A stretch of 64,000 nucleotides of DNA from Protopterus annectens (Eukaryota > Chordata > Ceratodontiformes > Protopteridae), in contig NC_056743.1 of the NCBI RefSeq assembly GCF_019279795.1, positions 632,175,493-632,239,492 of the forward strand. Reading direction: 5' to 3'. The notes beneath the pieces are model-generated. The model worked only from the letters and a program-made list of their open reading frames with translations. It did no database searches and was not told where the DNA came from. Positions 46,905 to 57,226 of the stretch are shown piece by piece. Positions within the stretch are counted from its first letter, which is position 1. Each line of letters begins with the position of its first letter. The position numbers and the translations under genes are program-made.

Positions 46905-48260
46905 GTTTTTCATTAATTTTTCTTATGCAATTTTGTAAATACAGGTTGAATTTAACTCATTCAGTCCAATGGAGCTCAGGAAGTTTGCACTGTAACTTTC
47001 AATGGGCAGGGCCTAAGCCTTTTGACAGAATCAAATTATGTCCTCACATTTCAAACAAATGTTCATATCTCTGGAACCATAGGGGTTACAAAAGAAGTAT
47101 AAATGGCAAACTGTTCAGCACAAACAATTTTTATAGTGGAAGTATTCTTTAGGTTCTAGGTCTTAAACTTGAATTTTATAAGTTACAGCAAACACAGTCC
47201 CCAGGATTCAATAACGGCAAAATGCAGTGTCCGAATAGTGCAGCAGCTGCTGCATGGAATATGGCCACCCAGTGATCCAGTAAACAAGGCATTTGGTGTG
47301 CATGAGCCTGCTAACACTATTCTGCCATGGACCCAGCTGGATTATGCTGGTGAAAACCATGCAAATGAGGTCAATTAGTGATCCAGTAAGCAGGCAGGCA
47401 TCCATGGCAGAATAATGTCTGCTGCAGAAATGTATTAGTCTACTAGCTGAATACATTTCTGCAAAAATCCAAATGGAGGCATGACAGCTCAAAGTAAAGC
47501 ATGTATTATAATCCTTAGGCATGCCAGTGGCCAAAAATATGGCCATTGGCATGGAAAACCATTGCAAAATGAGAAAATTATTTTTTTTGGCCAATTTCAG
47601 CTGTTTAAACATAGGGCAGCAGTGCACAAACTGGATCATGCCAAAAATGAAAAGAAAAATGTGAAAAGACAATTTTAAGTGAAATCTGCATTTTGCCATT
47701 ATAGTCTATGGCATGCAGAATCAAAACAATAACAGGGAACAGTAATTGCTAAGGAGGAAGGCTGTAGTGTAGAGGTGTAACTAGGGACTAAGCCAGTGGG
47801 GTATGCAAATGGGCAAATGTTACTGAATCACAAATGGGAGACCATTCTTTGGCTGCATTTAACTGTATAGAAGCTATAATTTGGCAATGTAAGCAGGAGG
47901 AGCAGCAGACATGATAAGGGTGTGTGTCATGCTTGGTATAAGCACATTGGAGGGAGAGTGGCCTAATGGTTAAGGTGTTTGCCTTACAAACACAGGGTGC
48001 AGTGTTTGAGTCTCACAAGGGATAATTGGCTAGGCTTAAAATGTCTCACAAGGGCAGTTAGCTTAGTACTAACCTATAAACCTATGGCTCACATTTGAGC
48101 TTAGCTAACTACAGCTAAGCAAGAGGGGTGTGTCTGACGCTGTATAGACTAATACCATGAAATGAAGAGTGTGTTTGTGTCCAGGGGAGGGCCATTTATG
48201 CTTCAAAGTGTTTATTTTAGCTAAACGGGCTTGCATGGCATGCACCGGGTCTAAAACAAA
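46905..48260. repeat. IR2 right arm (inverse of 42935-44150)
   Basis: Inverted collinear partner of the left arm; the differences include a SINE insertion at 47953-48085 absent from the left. It ends next to the Harbinger relic. Confidence 0.87.
47953..48085 (+). mobile_element. tRNA-derived SINE with CR1-type tail
   Basis: Head: GAGAGTGGCCTAATGGTTAA, with an exact A box TGGCCTAATGG, then TTTGCCTTACAAACACAGGG and a B-box-like GTTTGAGTCTC. Tail: GGCTAGGCTTAAAATG, GGGCAGTTAGCTTAGTACTA and ACCTATAAACCTATGG, which matches the 3' end of the CR1 at 20203-25335 (GGGCAGATAGCCTAGTATGA then ACCTATGAACC). The left IR2 arm is uninterrupted at this point (GCACATTGGAG flows into GGATCC), which defines the insert. 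A CR1 could supply its reverse transcriptase. Confidence 0.72.
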
Positions 48261-48599
48261 AAACAAAAAAAAAGAAACAGAAATAACAGGACTGTTTACA
48301 TTTGGGCACTGGGTTTGTGCGGCCTGCCTCAGGGCATAAAAGGGGTGGAAATGGGAAGAAAAAAAAAGGGAAATAGCAGAATAAAAGCAATCAAGTATAA
48401 ATAAAATGGCAAGCAGGTGGAATGTATTATAGCCAGCCAATCATACAAGCAGCATCTGCAGCACAACCGTATAAACTGTGCAAACACCTTTCTGTCTGTT
48501 TTTTCCCACAAACACTGCACCATTGATGTACACATGCGAGGGAATTTTAACTGGAAAAATGTTAGGGGCTGATGTTGCTTTGATCTATCAGTATATGTT

Positions 48600-49690
48600 A
48601 GAGGGTGAGGGTGGTGAGGAGGATAATGCTGACAACTGCCTCTGACTGAAGAAAAGGAGAAGAGTGTTCAAACCCAGGATAACCTACCAGGGGGCTACAT
48701 GATCTGGAGAAAATAGACCGCAACAGCATGGACAGAGACATTCTTCAGCAAACCATCGAGCTATGCCAGCCTCAACTCAGACCCAGAGCCAACAGAGGGG
48801 AACCCATCCCAGTGGATACCAAAGTATGTGTAGCCTTAAGAATACTAGCTACAGGTACTTTCCAAAGACCAACTGGGGACATGATGGGGGTCTCACAGGC
48901 ATCTGCATCCAGGGTACTCCACCAGTTCCTGGATGCCATGCTATCACATGCTGGTGAGCACATTTACTTCCCCAACAATCATGAGGAGAGGACCAGCAAT
49001 ATGTGTCTCTTCCACCATGTAGCAGACTACCCAGAGTTACTAGGAGCAATAGACTGCAAGTACATCCACATCAAAGAACCACCCGGTGAACAGGATAGGG
49101 TCTATATAAACTGCAAGGGCTTCCCCTCCATCAATTCCCAGGTTGTGTGCAATGCCTAGGGCATTATCATGAATGTGATTGCTGGGAGCCCTGGAAGATA
49201 TTACGACTCCCACATCTGGCATTTGTCATAGCTGTAACAGGCATTTGACAGTGGGGACATCTCGTATGACTATCTGGTGGGGGATGCTGGCTATGCACTG
49301 GAGCTGTGGATGATGACACCCATCAGAAATGCACACCCAATCAACAATTGTCATAATGAGTCATACGCACAAACCAGGATCATTATAGAGCATGTATTTG
49401 GGATGCTCAAGTCACATATTTGCTGCAGCCTTGCAGTACTCTCCAGCCACATGTACTCATATGTTCATAGTATGTGCCATGGTACACAATATGATCCTAT
49501 GGAAACAGCTGCAGCAGGAACAGCATGAGGAAGGGCCACACAGCCACCCACCATTGCTAAGGTTCCCACAGGCACAGAGGGACTTGGAGAAGGAATCCCA
49601 TGAGCCAGCCCCCGTAGGTAGACACAGGCATTCCCAGTATGCCCTGGTCTTGGCAAAGAAGCAATGCATATCACACACAATGACACTGTA
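48600..49690 (+). pseudogene. PIF/Harbinger transposase (HARBI1-like), broken
   Basis: DDE nuclease of the Harbinger superfamily. One frame reads DLEKIDRNSMDRDILQQTIE (from about 48699), then LRPRANRGEPIPVDTKVCVA, LRILATGTFQRPTGDMMGVS, SASRVLHQFL, catalytic D1 in GAIDCKYIHI (49051), D2 in VGDAGYALELWMMTP (49283) and E in RIIIEHVFGMLKSHI (49388). All three acidic residues survive, but TAG at 49157, TAG at 49229 and TAA at 49235 interrupt it. The helix-turn-helix-like N-terminal half (LATGSFQ..GD..G.SQ..SR) is well kept. The Myb-like partner expected for this family may be the relic at 33774-36700. Confidence 0.85.
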
Positions 49691-50816
49691 GGGACCCAGG
49701 GACTGACACCTCTTTCTGACTTGCACACACAGTAAAATGGATGCCGCACACATCACACTACCTGTAACTTACCATGTATATGCAGTGTACTGCATGTGTC
49801 TGACATAGGCAGCCCTCAAGCACCATCCTCATAACTGCCACAGGCACAAAGTAAGTCAGTCTTCTTAACAATAAATGAATGGAGTAGTATGTTCTGGTAG
49901 CATAGCTATGATATTGCTGCATGCATGCAAGGGAATGGGGTGGCCTACTGGGATAGCAGCAGACAACTGACAGCTATGTGGTACACCAGGAAATGTTTGC
50001 CCAATACTGGCCTCCCCATACTATGCAGTAGTACCCAAGGTGACAAATCCCACTGCATATGTGTGGGGCCAATTAACTGGGGGGTCATAGGTCACAAGCA
50101 TGGATGTCAATGTGGGAGTCCCATACTTACCCCTCAGCCTGACCTAGCAAGCCAGCTGTAAAAAAATTAGGAAATGTCTAGCAAAGGCCCACAAATGGTG
50201 ACAATGATAAAATACCCCCTACAGATGTTATACAGTGACAGTACTGCAGGTCTTACAGTTGCAGTAAGGCTCTGAAGGGTAAGAAGTCAGAAACTCAAAA
50301 TATGCCACTACAATCTAACCTGTGGTCCTTAGTGATATACAACTAGTCTCCAAGACAGGGCACAATTTTATGCTAAATGGAACCAAAATGTAAACCAAAT
50401 ATCAGCACAGTCTGTGCAAACATGTACAGTTGACAGGTGTGCCCCCCACACATATTCCCATAGAACTGCAGTAACGTGTATGTTTGTAGGGAAATAGCAG
50501 CAGATCACAGATTACCAGGCGTGTTCCAATCTACATGATAACTTGTTGCATGTCCACACTATGAAGGGGTCAATGAGCTATGTATATGTGTGGTTAATAC
50601 TGTCAGGATATGGCTAGCACTTACTCCCAGTTGTTGTGTTGTAGTGGCCTAGGTACAGTACTGTAGTTGACAGGGCCATGTTCCAAGAACTGCAGTGCCA
50701 ACTAATCTGCATGTCCAGATGTCGATGTCTGATATTGCAGGAAAGCTGAACAGGTCATGGACAGGGGTCACACATATGGACAGTACACAGCTTGTAGTAG
50801 CCTACACAGTGCCTAC
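49691..50816. other. interval after the Harbinger relic, with a partial MITE
   Basis: No gene was recognised. 50165-50443 contains AAATGTCTAGCAAAGG, AAAATACCCCC and GTACAGTTGACAGGTGTGCC, a decayed CATACCTCTCAAC-family MITE. The rest has only short frames. Confidence 0.45.
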
Positions 50817-51133
50817 CATACCTCTCAACTGTACAGAACTATTGTAGAATTCCAGAGGTTAGCATCACAGTTGTGGTCCGTATATCATGAAATAGTGGTT
50901 GTCTGGCAATCATTTGGCAAATTACGTAAGACTAAGGTCAGAAAATAATGACAGATTGTAGTGTCAGACATCATACCCTATTGAAAAATGCATGCTAATG
51001 CAAAACCTGTTACTGAATCACCCTTCTAGGTTTGTAAGGCCAATACTTAAAACTGGTAACTATATTTAGGCCTCTGTCACCCAATTACTTATGGTTTGTC
51101 TAGATGTTTGGCTCACAAAAGTTGAGAGGTATG
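50817..51133. mobile_element. hAT-like MITE, CATACCTCTCAAC family
   Basis: Ends CATACCTCTCAACTG and AAGTTGAGAGGTATG. Flanks GTGCCTAC (50809-50816) and GTACCTAG (51134-51141) are an 8-bp target duplication with two mismatches. The right-hand flank is also the start of the target duplication of the PLE array. Confidence 0.8.
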
Positions 51134-51224
51134 GTACCTAGTAGGACAAACTGGGACCAAAACAGAAAAAAGAACTAGCGGTAACACAGCCATCAGACTA
51201 CCAGGTCCAGAGGAGCACACAAGT

Positions 51225-51305
51225 GGAGCTTTAACGCAATTTTTATTTTAAAACACCAAAAAAGCGTTTTCGCTACTGTTCAGACAGTAGCTTCATCAGA
51301 AATAC
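51225..51305 (-). ncRNA. hammerhead-ribozyme-like motif, PLE copy 1 3' repeat
   Basis: The minus strand reads CTGATGA (51299-51293), an extra A, an 8-bp stem GCTACTGT/ACAGTAGC closed by CTGA, then GAAA (51271-51268), a stem AACGC (51268-51264) pairing with GCGTT (51237-51233) and the cleavage-site-like TTA. This is the type I hammerhead order. The extra A after CTGATGA and a very short stem I make self-cleavage uncertain. PLEs are known to carry hammerhead motifs in their terminal repeats. Confidence 0.6.
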
Positions 51306-52345
51306 AAACTCATTGGTGCCAAAGTCCATTTAAAAAGTTTAGTACTAAATGACGTCACCATTTAAAACGTGGACTTGCGCATTTGATTTAACAAATGTTA
51401 TGAAATTCCATTTTTATAAAATGCAAAAATAAAACGCAAAAAACACAAATTCACAAAAGCACAAAAGCAGAAAAGCAGAAGGACACACAACTAAAAATTA
51501 ATAATTAAAATTGCAGCATATAACCAGATTACATAGCAAGTGTTGTTTGAATACTTCCACTATCTAAATGTTCAAACAGCACTTTAATAATATTAACTTT
51601 TTGCCCTTAAATTAGCCCTATCCGAGCTTACAGTATTAAAAAAAGTAAGTAAACCACTTTAACTCTCATACTAGAGGATAATGATACCTCCCCTAAAAGG
51701 TTCTGTAAAACTAGACTAGATGGAATCGCAACCTGTAATTCACCCCAAAGAAGGGGGGAAGGGGACTATATTAGATAAATAAGAGTAGTATCAGTTATAC
51801 TACTAGATGTAATGGCCAAATATGTAAATGTATAAATAAATGGATAAATATACTAGGGAATTGTCCATCCCAAAAAAGAAATAGTCACTAGGAAGGGACT
51901 AAACTTAAGCAATCAATGTAGTAGCTATTTAAAAAACTACCATGTGCTGTAGTCAGACTAAGGTGAATGCCTAACTATGAAAAGGTAGTACTAAGATAGA
52001 AAGAAGAGACTAGAGTGGGACCTCTAAATATGTAGCCAAAAAGGTGTTTAAAAGTGAAAGTAGAAAATTTGTGTATGATGTATGTGGGGTAAGAAACTAC
52101 TACCCAAGTCCTAAAAAGTTCCTATAAACCCAGATGTTATCTATTATTAGTAACCCTACTTATCTTATGTGGACCAAAAACCATGTGTTGCTGTTGTATT
52201 AAATATAATTCTAAAGTTGGATTGAGTAAATAAATGAAAAAGATTGAGTAAATAAATGAAAAAATGAAAAAAATAAAAAAAAAATGAAAAAAAATTGTGT
52301 AGTTGCTCGTGTGACTCATAGTTTTAAGGATAAGGAAGATGTTAG

Positions 52346-54727
52346 TTATCTCATGTAACTTTTAAGTTTAAGGATGCAAGAGATGTTACAATGTTCGTTA
52401 AGGCCCGGGCTGCTAAAGGCATCTAATTTAATTTGCCATTCTAGTTCCTTAATTTCAAGGAATAAAGCTTGAGGCCCTCCCCGGATGTTGTATGGAATGT
52501 GATCAATAGCTACAAAGTGAAAGCTATGGCCTTCCTGATTTATGATGTGTTTTGCTAGGGCATTGTCTTCCTTCTTTTTCCTTATTGCATAAGAATGTTG
52601 GTAAATTCTATCCTTAAATCTTTGATCTGTTATTCCGACATAATAAGCCGGACAGCAGTCACACAAAGCCAAATAGACTACTGATTTAGTGTTGCAGTCT
52701 ATTTTATGGTAGATGTCATATTTTTTTCCTTTAATTTGAAATGTTGAACCTGTTTTTAATAATTTACACCAGTTACAGTGGCCACATAAGAACGTACCTT
52801 TTTGTTTTGAGAAGAAGTCCGACTTTTTGTTTCTTTCTAGTATACTTTTAAGATTGTTGCCTCGCTTATATACAATGGGTGGTAGAAGATCAAATTTACC
52901 ATGAAATTGTGGGTTACTGGTAATAAAATACCAGTTTTTATGAATTATAGATCTTATAGTAGATGAATCCAAATTGAATGTAGTTATGAAGCTACTTCCA
53001 TAATTGAGATGTACTTGTTCTGAAGACCCATTGTTCATAATATCCTGTGTTATTGAGTTAGTAGAGGTTGGTACTACCTCAGTTGAAACTATAGTTGAAC
53101 AGGCCTCAGAGTTAGAGTGACTAAATATTAGTAACGGTGCATATAAACCTAATTGTCTTTTATGTTTAACCTCACCAATAAGTTCTAAAATTAAGTCTTC
53201 AGGATAATCTCTACTGGAGAACATTCTACTAAGTGTATTACATTCTTTGTCAAAACTTTCTTCCGTATTACACATTTTTGAGGCTCTAATCAATTGGCCC
53301 TTAACTACGGACCTTTTTTGTTTAAAAGGATGTTGGCTCAAAAAATGAAGGAAAGAATTGCAAAAGGTCGGCTTTCTAAAGATAGTAGAGAGAAAGCCGC
53401 CCCCATGTAAGTCCTTCTCGAGCTTAACGTCCAAATAATCAATTTCCGAAATTGAAAAATGATGAGTAAATCTAAAAAAGTCAGTAGTGTTGTTCAAATA
53501 GTTGACCAATGTGTCAGCCTCATTATTGTTGCCTTTAAATAAGATGAAAATGTCATCTAAATACCTAGTGTAGTAAGAAATTTTGTGTTGAAATGTTGTA
53601 TTGTGCGTTAAAAATTGTTTTTCCCAAAAAGCAACAAATATATTTGCCACACTGGAGCCGCAGGGAGACCCCATTGCAATGCCCTGTGTTTGCAAATAAT
53701 ACTGTTGCTCAAAAAGGAAGAAGTTAGAAGAAAGAATGATGTCCAACAATTCAGCCACAGTGTCAATTTCCACCTGTGGTGCTCCCAAATCCTTTAACAT
53801 AATACTAACCCATTCGATGGCCTCATTGTGTGGGATCGAGGTGTATAGATGAACCACGTCGATGGTGAGAAAGTTGTAAGCCTCATCAAAGGGAATGTTA
53901 TTTATGTCTAGGAGGAAAGACCAAGAGTCTTTACAGATATGAGGTATGGCCTTAAGATATTTATTCAGAATCTTATCCACCAGATGTGCACTGGGGTGGG
54001 TCATGGACGACCTACCATCCACCAAGGCCCTCATTGGTGGATTCTCCAAATCTTTATGTATTTTTGGAATCCCAAAAATAACTGGGACCTTGGGGAATGT
54101 GATATCTATATAATGGTAGGTTTCCAGGTCTATGTTACCAGCTAAAAATAAATCTCTGAAATATCCTCTATTTCTAGAGTATTTCATGTTCATTTCGTTC
54201 TTAGAAGATAAAGAATATGCTGGGTTGTTTAGGACAACTTTCATCTTATCACTATAGTCACTGTTTTCAAAAATGACCAGTCCACCCCCTTTGTCTGGTT
54301 TAAGAATTCTGACAGGTAAGTTACATAGTTCATCTAATAGTTCAATCTGATCCTTTGTTGTATTATATTTTTTACTTTTATTTTGAATTTTCAAATTCTT
54401 ATACAAGTTTCTAAGATCTACTTCACATACTTTTTCAAATAAAATCAAGTCAGGATGTAATACAGGGTTAAAGACACTAGGTAACTTTAACATATTATTA
54501 TGTTCTTTTTCAGAATTGGGAAATAAAATATTACAATTTAATTTCCTTACAAAACTTTTTAGATCTATGATTGTTCTAGTAAGATCAAATGAATGACTGG
54601 GGACGAATGTATTACCAAGTGCTAGAAGGTCAATAAGCTTCTGTTCAAGTGTAATACTAGCAAAATTATAGATCTTAAAGTCACCTTTTGTGTTAAAATG
54701 GATCTTTAACCCATTTGTTACTGGCAT
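52346..54727 (-). CDS. PLE ORF2: reverse transcriptase with GIY-YIG endonuclease
   Basis: An intact 793-codon frame from ATG 54727; the -1 frame continues open upstream to 54817, adding 30 codons if reached by frameshift. The N-terminal region has LLALGNTFVPS and VRKLN; then RILKPDKGGGLVIF, FGIPKIHKDLENPP, motif A TIDVVHLYTSIPH (Asp about 290), motif B QGIAMGSPCGSSVANIF, motif C RYLDDIFILF (about 388-397), and YLDVKLEKD then FRKPTFCN. A Cys cluster CGHCNWC lies at about 647-653. The GIY-YIG nuclease follows at about 680-780: VVYLALC, AYYVGITDQRFKDRIYQH, the Glu of FLEIKELEW, GLNEH. All catalytic motifs look intact, so this copy may be active. It nicks target DNA and reverse-transcribes the element's RNA. 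Neptune- or Poseidon-type is likely. Confidence 0.93.
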   Translation of the reverse strand: MPVTNGLKIHFNTKGDFKIYNFASITLEQKLIDLLALGNTFVPSHSFDLTRTIIDLKSFVRKLNCNILFPNSEKEHNNMLKLPSVFNPVLHPDLILFEKVCEVDLRNLYKNLKIQNKSKKYNTTKDQIELLDELCNLPVRILKPDKGGGLVIFENSDYSDKMKVVLNNPAYSLSSKNEMNMKYSRNRGYFRDLFLAGNIDLETYHYIDITFPKVPVIFGIPKIHKDLENPPMRALVDGRSSMTHPSAHLVDKILNKYLKAIPHICKDSWSFLLDINNIPFDEAYNFLTIDVVHLYTSIPHNEAIEWVSIMLKDLGAPQVEIDTVAELLDIILSSNFFLFEQQYYLQTQGIAMGSPCGSSVANIFVAFWEKQFLTHNTTFQHKISYYTRYLDDIFILFKGNNNEADTLVNYLNNTTDFFRFTHHFSISEIDYLDVKLEKDLHGGGFLSTIFRKPTFCNSFLHFLSQHPFKQKRSVVKGQLIRASKMCNTEESFDKECNTLSRMFSSRDYPEDLILELIGEVKHKRQLGLYAPLLIFSHSNSEACSTIVSTEVVPTSTNSITQDIMNNGSSEQVHLNYGSSFITTFNLDSSTIRSIIHKNWYFITSNPQFHGKFDLLPPIVYKRGNNLKSILERNKKSDFFSKQKGTFLCGHCNWCKLLKTGSTFQIKGKKYDIYHKIDCNTKSVVYLALCDCCPAYYVGITDQRFKDRIYQHSYAIRKKKEDNALAKHIINQEGHSFHFVAIDHIPYNIRGGPQALFLEIKELEWQIKLDAFSSPGLNEHCNISCILKLKSYMR

Positions 54728-54756
54728 ACCATCCCTGTAAATGATGGTATCGGCGT

Positions 54757-56019
54757 CTACCGCCGATTCCAGTTCTTGGTGTTCCGGTTGGGTTGCCGGC
54801 TGTTGTTGTACCGTCCTAAAAAATGATTGTTGTTATTATTTCCATAATTCAAACCACCATTTTTGTTGGACATTGAAGAATTATGATAGTTAGCTTTTAG
54901 TCTATTACTTCTTCTAGGTCCTTGTTCTTGTTCTAAATGTTCTTCTTCGGGAATGGAATCTAAGTTTCCTTCTATTTGTTGACTTGGCCCTTCTTGGTCA
55001 TCTATAGCCATTTCTGGAGACCTTCCATTGTCACCTTTGAAATTTGTAGTCACCAACTTAGGGTAAGCTTTACCTTGTTGGTATGCCAGCCTGTCTCTGT
55101 TTAATTTTTTAGCTTTAGTGTTCTTCAATTTGACCAAAAGAGCGTCAATGCTGTTAAATATTCTAGCATAGTCGTATTTATACCTAATAAAGTCCAAGTC
55201 TAGTTTAATTAAACTGTCCAAATCATTTATTTCTTTAGTAATAGTTGCAATACATAAAGAATAATGTTTAATCAGCAACTCTAATAGTTGAAAGCCTTGG
55301 TTGTCAAAAAGAGTCCTCAATTCAGCGAGGAAAGTCCCGTCAATAAATAATCCTGTAGGCACAAAACAACTACGTAGGCCTTTAGGTATGACATGGTCGT
55401 TTAAGCATTGCTTGAAATAAGACACCTCTAGCTGGAGTTTTTTTAGTTTAACTAATTTATAATCCAAGGCCTTTAAATTACTAGCAATGTTGTTATTATT
55501 AGTAGTGAACAAGTTCATACTCACTGCTGGTGTTCCCTGTGCTTGCTGTTGTGTGAAAAGAAGCCCTTCAGTTCCGTTAATCCAGTCTTTTAAAACGGGA
55601 ATCCCAATAAGCGGTGAGTTGGAGTCCGCTAAGCCTGCTGATGTTGTTGCAGGAACTTGCCCCATGTTGCCGGAATGCTGGTTATTTGTGCTGCCGTGTT
55701 GTTCAGTAAAAGAAGGCAGTATCGGAGTACCACCAAAAGAAACTGGAGGAGGAGGTTGTGCCACTGGAATTGAAGAATTACAAGCCCCAGAAAGCTGTTG
55801 AAGTGAGCTTTGCTGTAAGTAACCACCTTCCGACCGAGTTTGTGTGCCCTGATTGGAAATTCTTTCGTCAAGACAGTCTAAGCATCTGTTGAGTGTCACT
55901 AATTGTTGAGAAATAGCTTTAAAAATTGACAGCACATCAAAGTCATCCGACGTATCAAGCCGGGTTAACGAACCCGAGAGATTAGGACTCCTCAGACTAC
56001 CTGGGTCCCCTGAAGCCAT
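54757..56019 (-). CDS. PLE ORF1 protein
   Basis: An intact frame of 420 codons from ATG 56019 (MASGDPGSLRSPNLSGS). The frame stays open further upstream, but without an ATG, into the terminal repeat, so this start is chosen. Residues about 24-54 form a Leu/Ile-rich coil (DVLSIFKAISQQLVTLNRCL). Then comes a Gln/Pro/Ser/Asn-rich linker, and a second helical region from about 180 with LVKLKKLQLEVSYFKQCLND and VIPKGLRSCFVPTG. The C-tail is basic and Asn/Arg-rich (GRYNNSRQPNRNTKNWNRR). No enzyme motif is visible. The VIPKGLR..LLIKHY segment aligns with the ORF1 relic at 18955-19785. Self-association plus RNA binding, as in other retroelement ORF1 proteins, is inference. ORF2 overlaps in the -1 frame. 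Confidence 0.85.
   Translation of the reverse strand: MASGDPGSLRSPNLSGSLTRLDTSDDFDVLSIFKAISQQLVTLNRCLDCLDERISNQGTQTRSEGGYLQQSSLQQLSGACNSSIPVAQPPPPVSFGGTPILPSFTEQHGSTNNQHSGNMGQVPATTSAGLADSNSPLIGIPVLKDWINGTEGLLFTQQQAQGTPAVSMNLFTTNNNNIASNLKALDYKLVKLKKLQLEVSYFKQCLNDHVIPKGLRSCFVPTGLFIDGTFLAELRTLFDNQGFQLLELLIKHYSLCIATITKEINDLDSLIKLDLDFIRYKYDYARIFNSIDALLVKLKNTKAKKLNRDRLAYQQGKAYPKLVTTNFKGDNGRSPEMAIDDQEGPSQQIEGNLDSIPEEEHLEQEQGPRRSNRLKANYHNSSMSNKNGGLNYGNNNNNHFLGRYNNSRQPNRNTKNWNRR
54817..54823 (-). promoter_or_regulatory. putative -1 ribosomal frameshift heptamer
   Basis: The minus strand reads CA-T-TTT-TTA-GGA. In the ORF1 frame this is the X-XXY-YYZ heptamer T TTT TTA, the same heptamer known from HIV-1 gag-pol. 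After a -1 slip the next codons (AGG ACG GTA CAA) are open for 90 nt to the ORF2 ATG and onward. ORF1 stops 58 nt after the heptamer (TAG 54759-54757). A short CCGG..CCGG hairpin about 20 nt downstream is the only stimulator I can see. Confidence 0.55.
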
Positions 56020-56108
56020 TAAAACAAGACAAACTGGGACCAAAACAGAAAAAAGAACTAGCGGTAACACAGCCGTCAGAGTACCAGGTCCAGAGGAGCA
56101 CACAAGTG

Positions 56109-56185
56109 GAGCTTTAACGCAATTTTTATTTTAAAACACCAAAAAAGCGTTTTTGCTACTGTTCAGACAGTAGCTTCATCAGAAA
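56109..56185 (-). ncRNA. hammerhead-like motif, internal PLE repeat (core mutated)
   Basis: Same layout as at 51225-51305, but the plus strand reads GCGTTTTTGC, so on the sense strand GAAA becomes AAAA: position 56154 is T instead of C. The first G of the GAAA core is essential in hammerheads, so this copy should be inactive if the others work. Confidence 0.55.
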
Positions 56186-57226
56186 TACAAAGTCATTGGC
56201 GCCAAAGTCCATTTAAAAAGTTTAGTACTAAATGATGTCACCATTTAAAACGTAGACTTCCGCATTTGATTTAACAAATGTTGTGAAATTCCATTTTTAT
56301 AAAATGCAAAAATAAAACGCAAAAAACACAAATTCACAAAAGCACAAAAGCAGAAAAGCAGAAGGACACACAACTAAAAATTAATAATTAAAGTTGCAGC
56401 ATATAACCAGATTACATAGCAAGTGTTGTTTGAATACTTCCACTATCTAAATGTTCAAACAGCACTTTAATAATACTAACTTTTTGCCCTTAAATTAGCC
56501 CTATCCGAGCTTACAGTATTAAAAAAAGTAAGTAAACCACTTTAACTCTCATACTAGAGGATAATGATACCTCCCCTAAAAGGTGCTGTAAAACTAGACT
56601 AGATGGAATCGCAACCTGTAATTCACCCCAAAGAAGGGGGGAAGGGGACTATATTAGGTAAATAAGAGTAGTATCAGTTATACTACTAGATGTAATGGCC
56701 AAATATGTAAATGTATAAATAAATGGATAAATATACTAGGGAATTGTCCATCCCAAAAAAGAAATAGTCACTAGGAAGGGACTAAACTTAAGCAATCAAT
56801 GTAGTAGCTATTTAAAAAACTACCATGTGCTGTAGTCAGACTAAGGTGAATGCCTAACTATGAAAAGGTAGTACTAAGATAGAAAGAAGAGACTAGAGTG
56901 GGACCTCTAAATATGTAGCCAAAAAGGTGTTTAAAAGTGAAAGTAGAAAATTTGTGTATGATGTATGTGGGGTAAGAAACTACTACCCAAGTCCTAAAAA
57001 GTTCCTATAAACCCAGATGTTATCTATTATTAGTAACCCTACTTATCTTATGTGGACCAAAAATCATGTGTTGCTGTTGTATTAAATATAATTCTAAAGT
57101 TGGATTGAGTAAATAAATGAAAAAGATTGAGTAAATAAATGAAAAAATGAAAAAAATAAAAAAAATGAAAAAAATTGTGTAGTTGTCTCGTGTGACTCAT
57201 AGTTTTAAGGATAAGGAAGATGTTAG

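Noticed and set aside
56020-56103. Extension of PLE ORF1 upstream to 56103, giving a hydrophobic leader
   Set aside because: The upstream codon is GTG, not ATG, and the stretch lies in the terminal repeat. The first ATG is at 56019, so a signal peptide is not supported.
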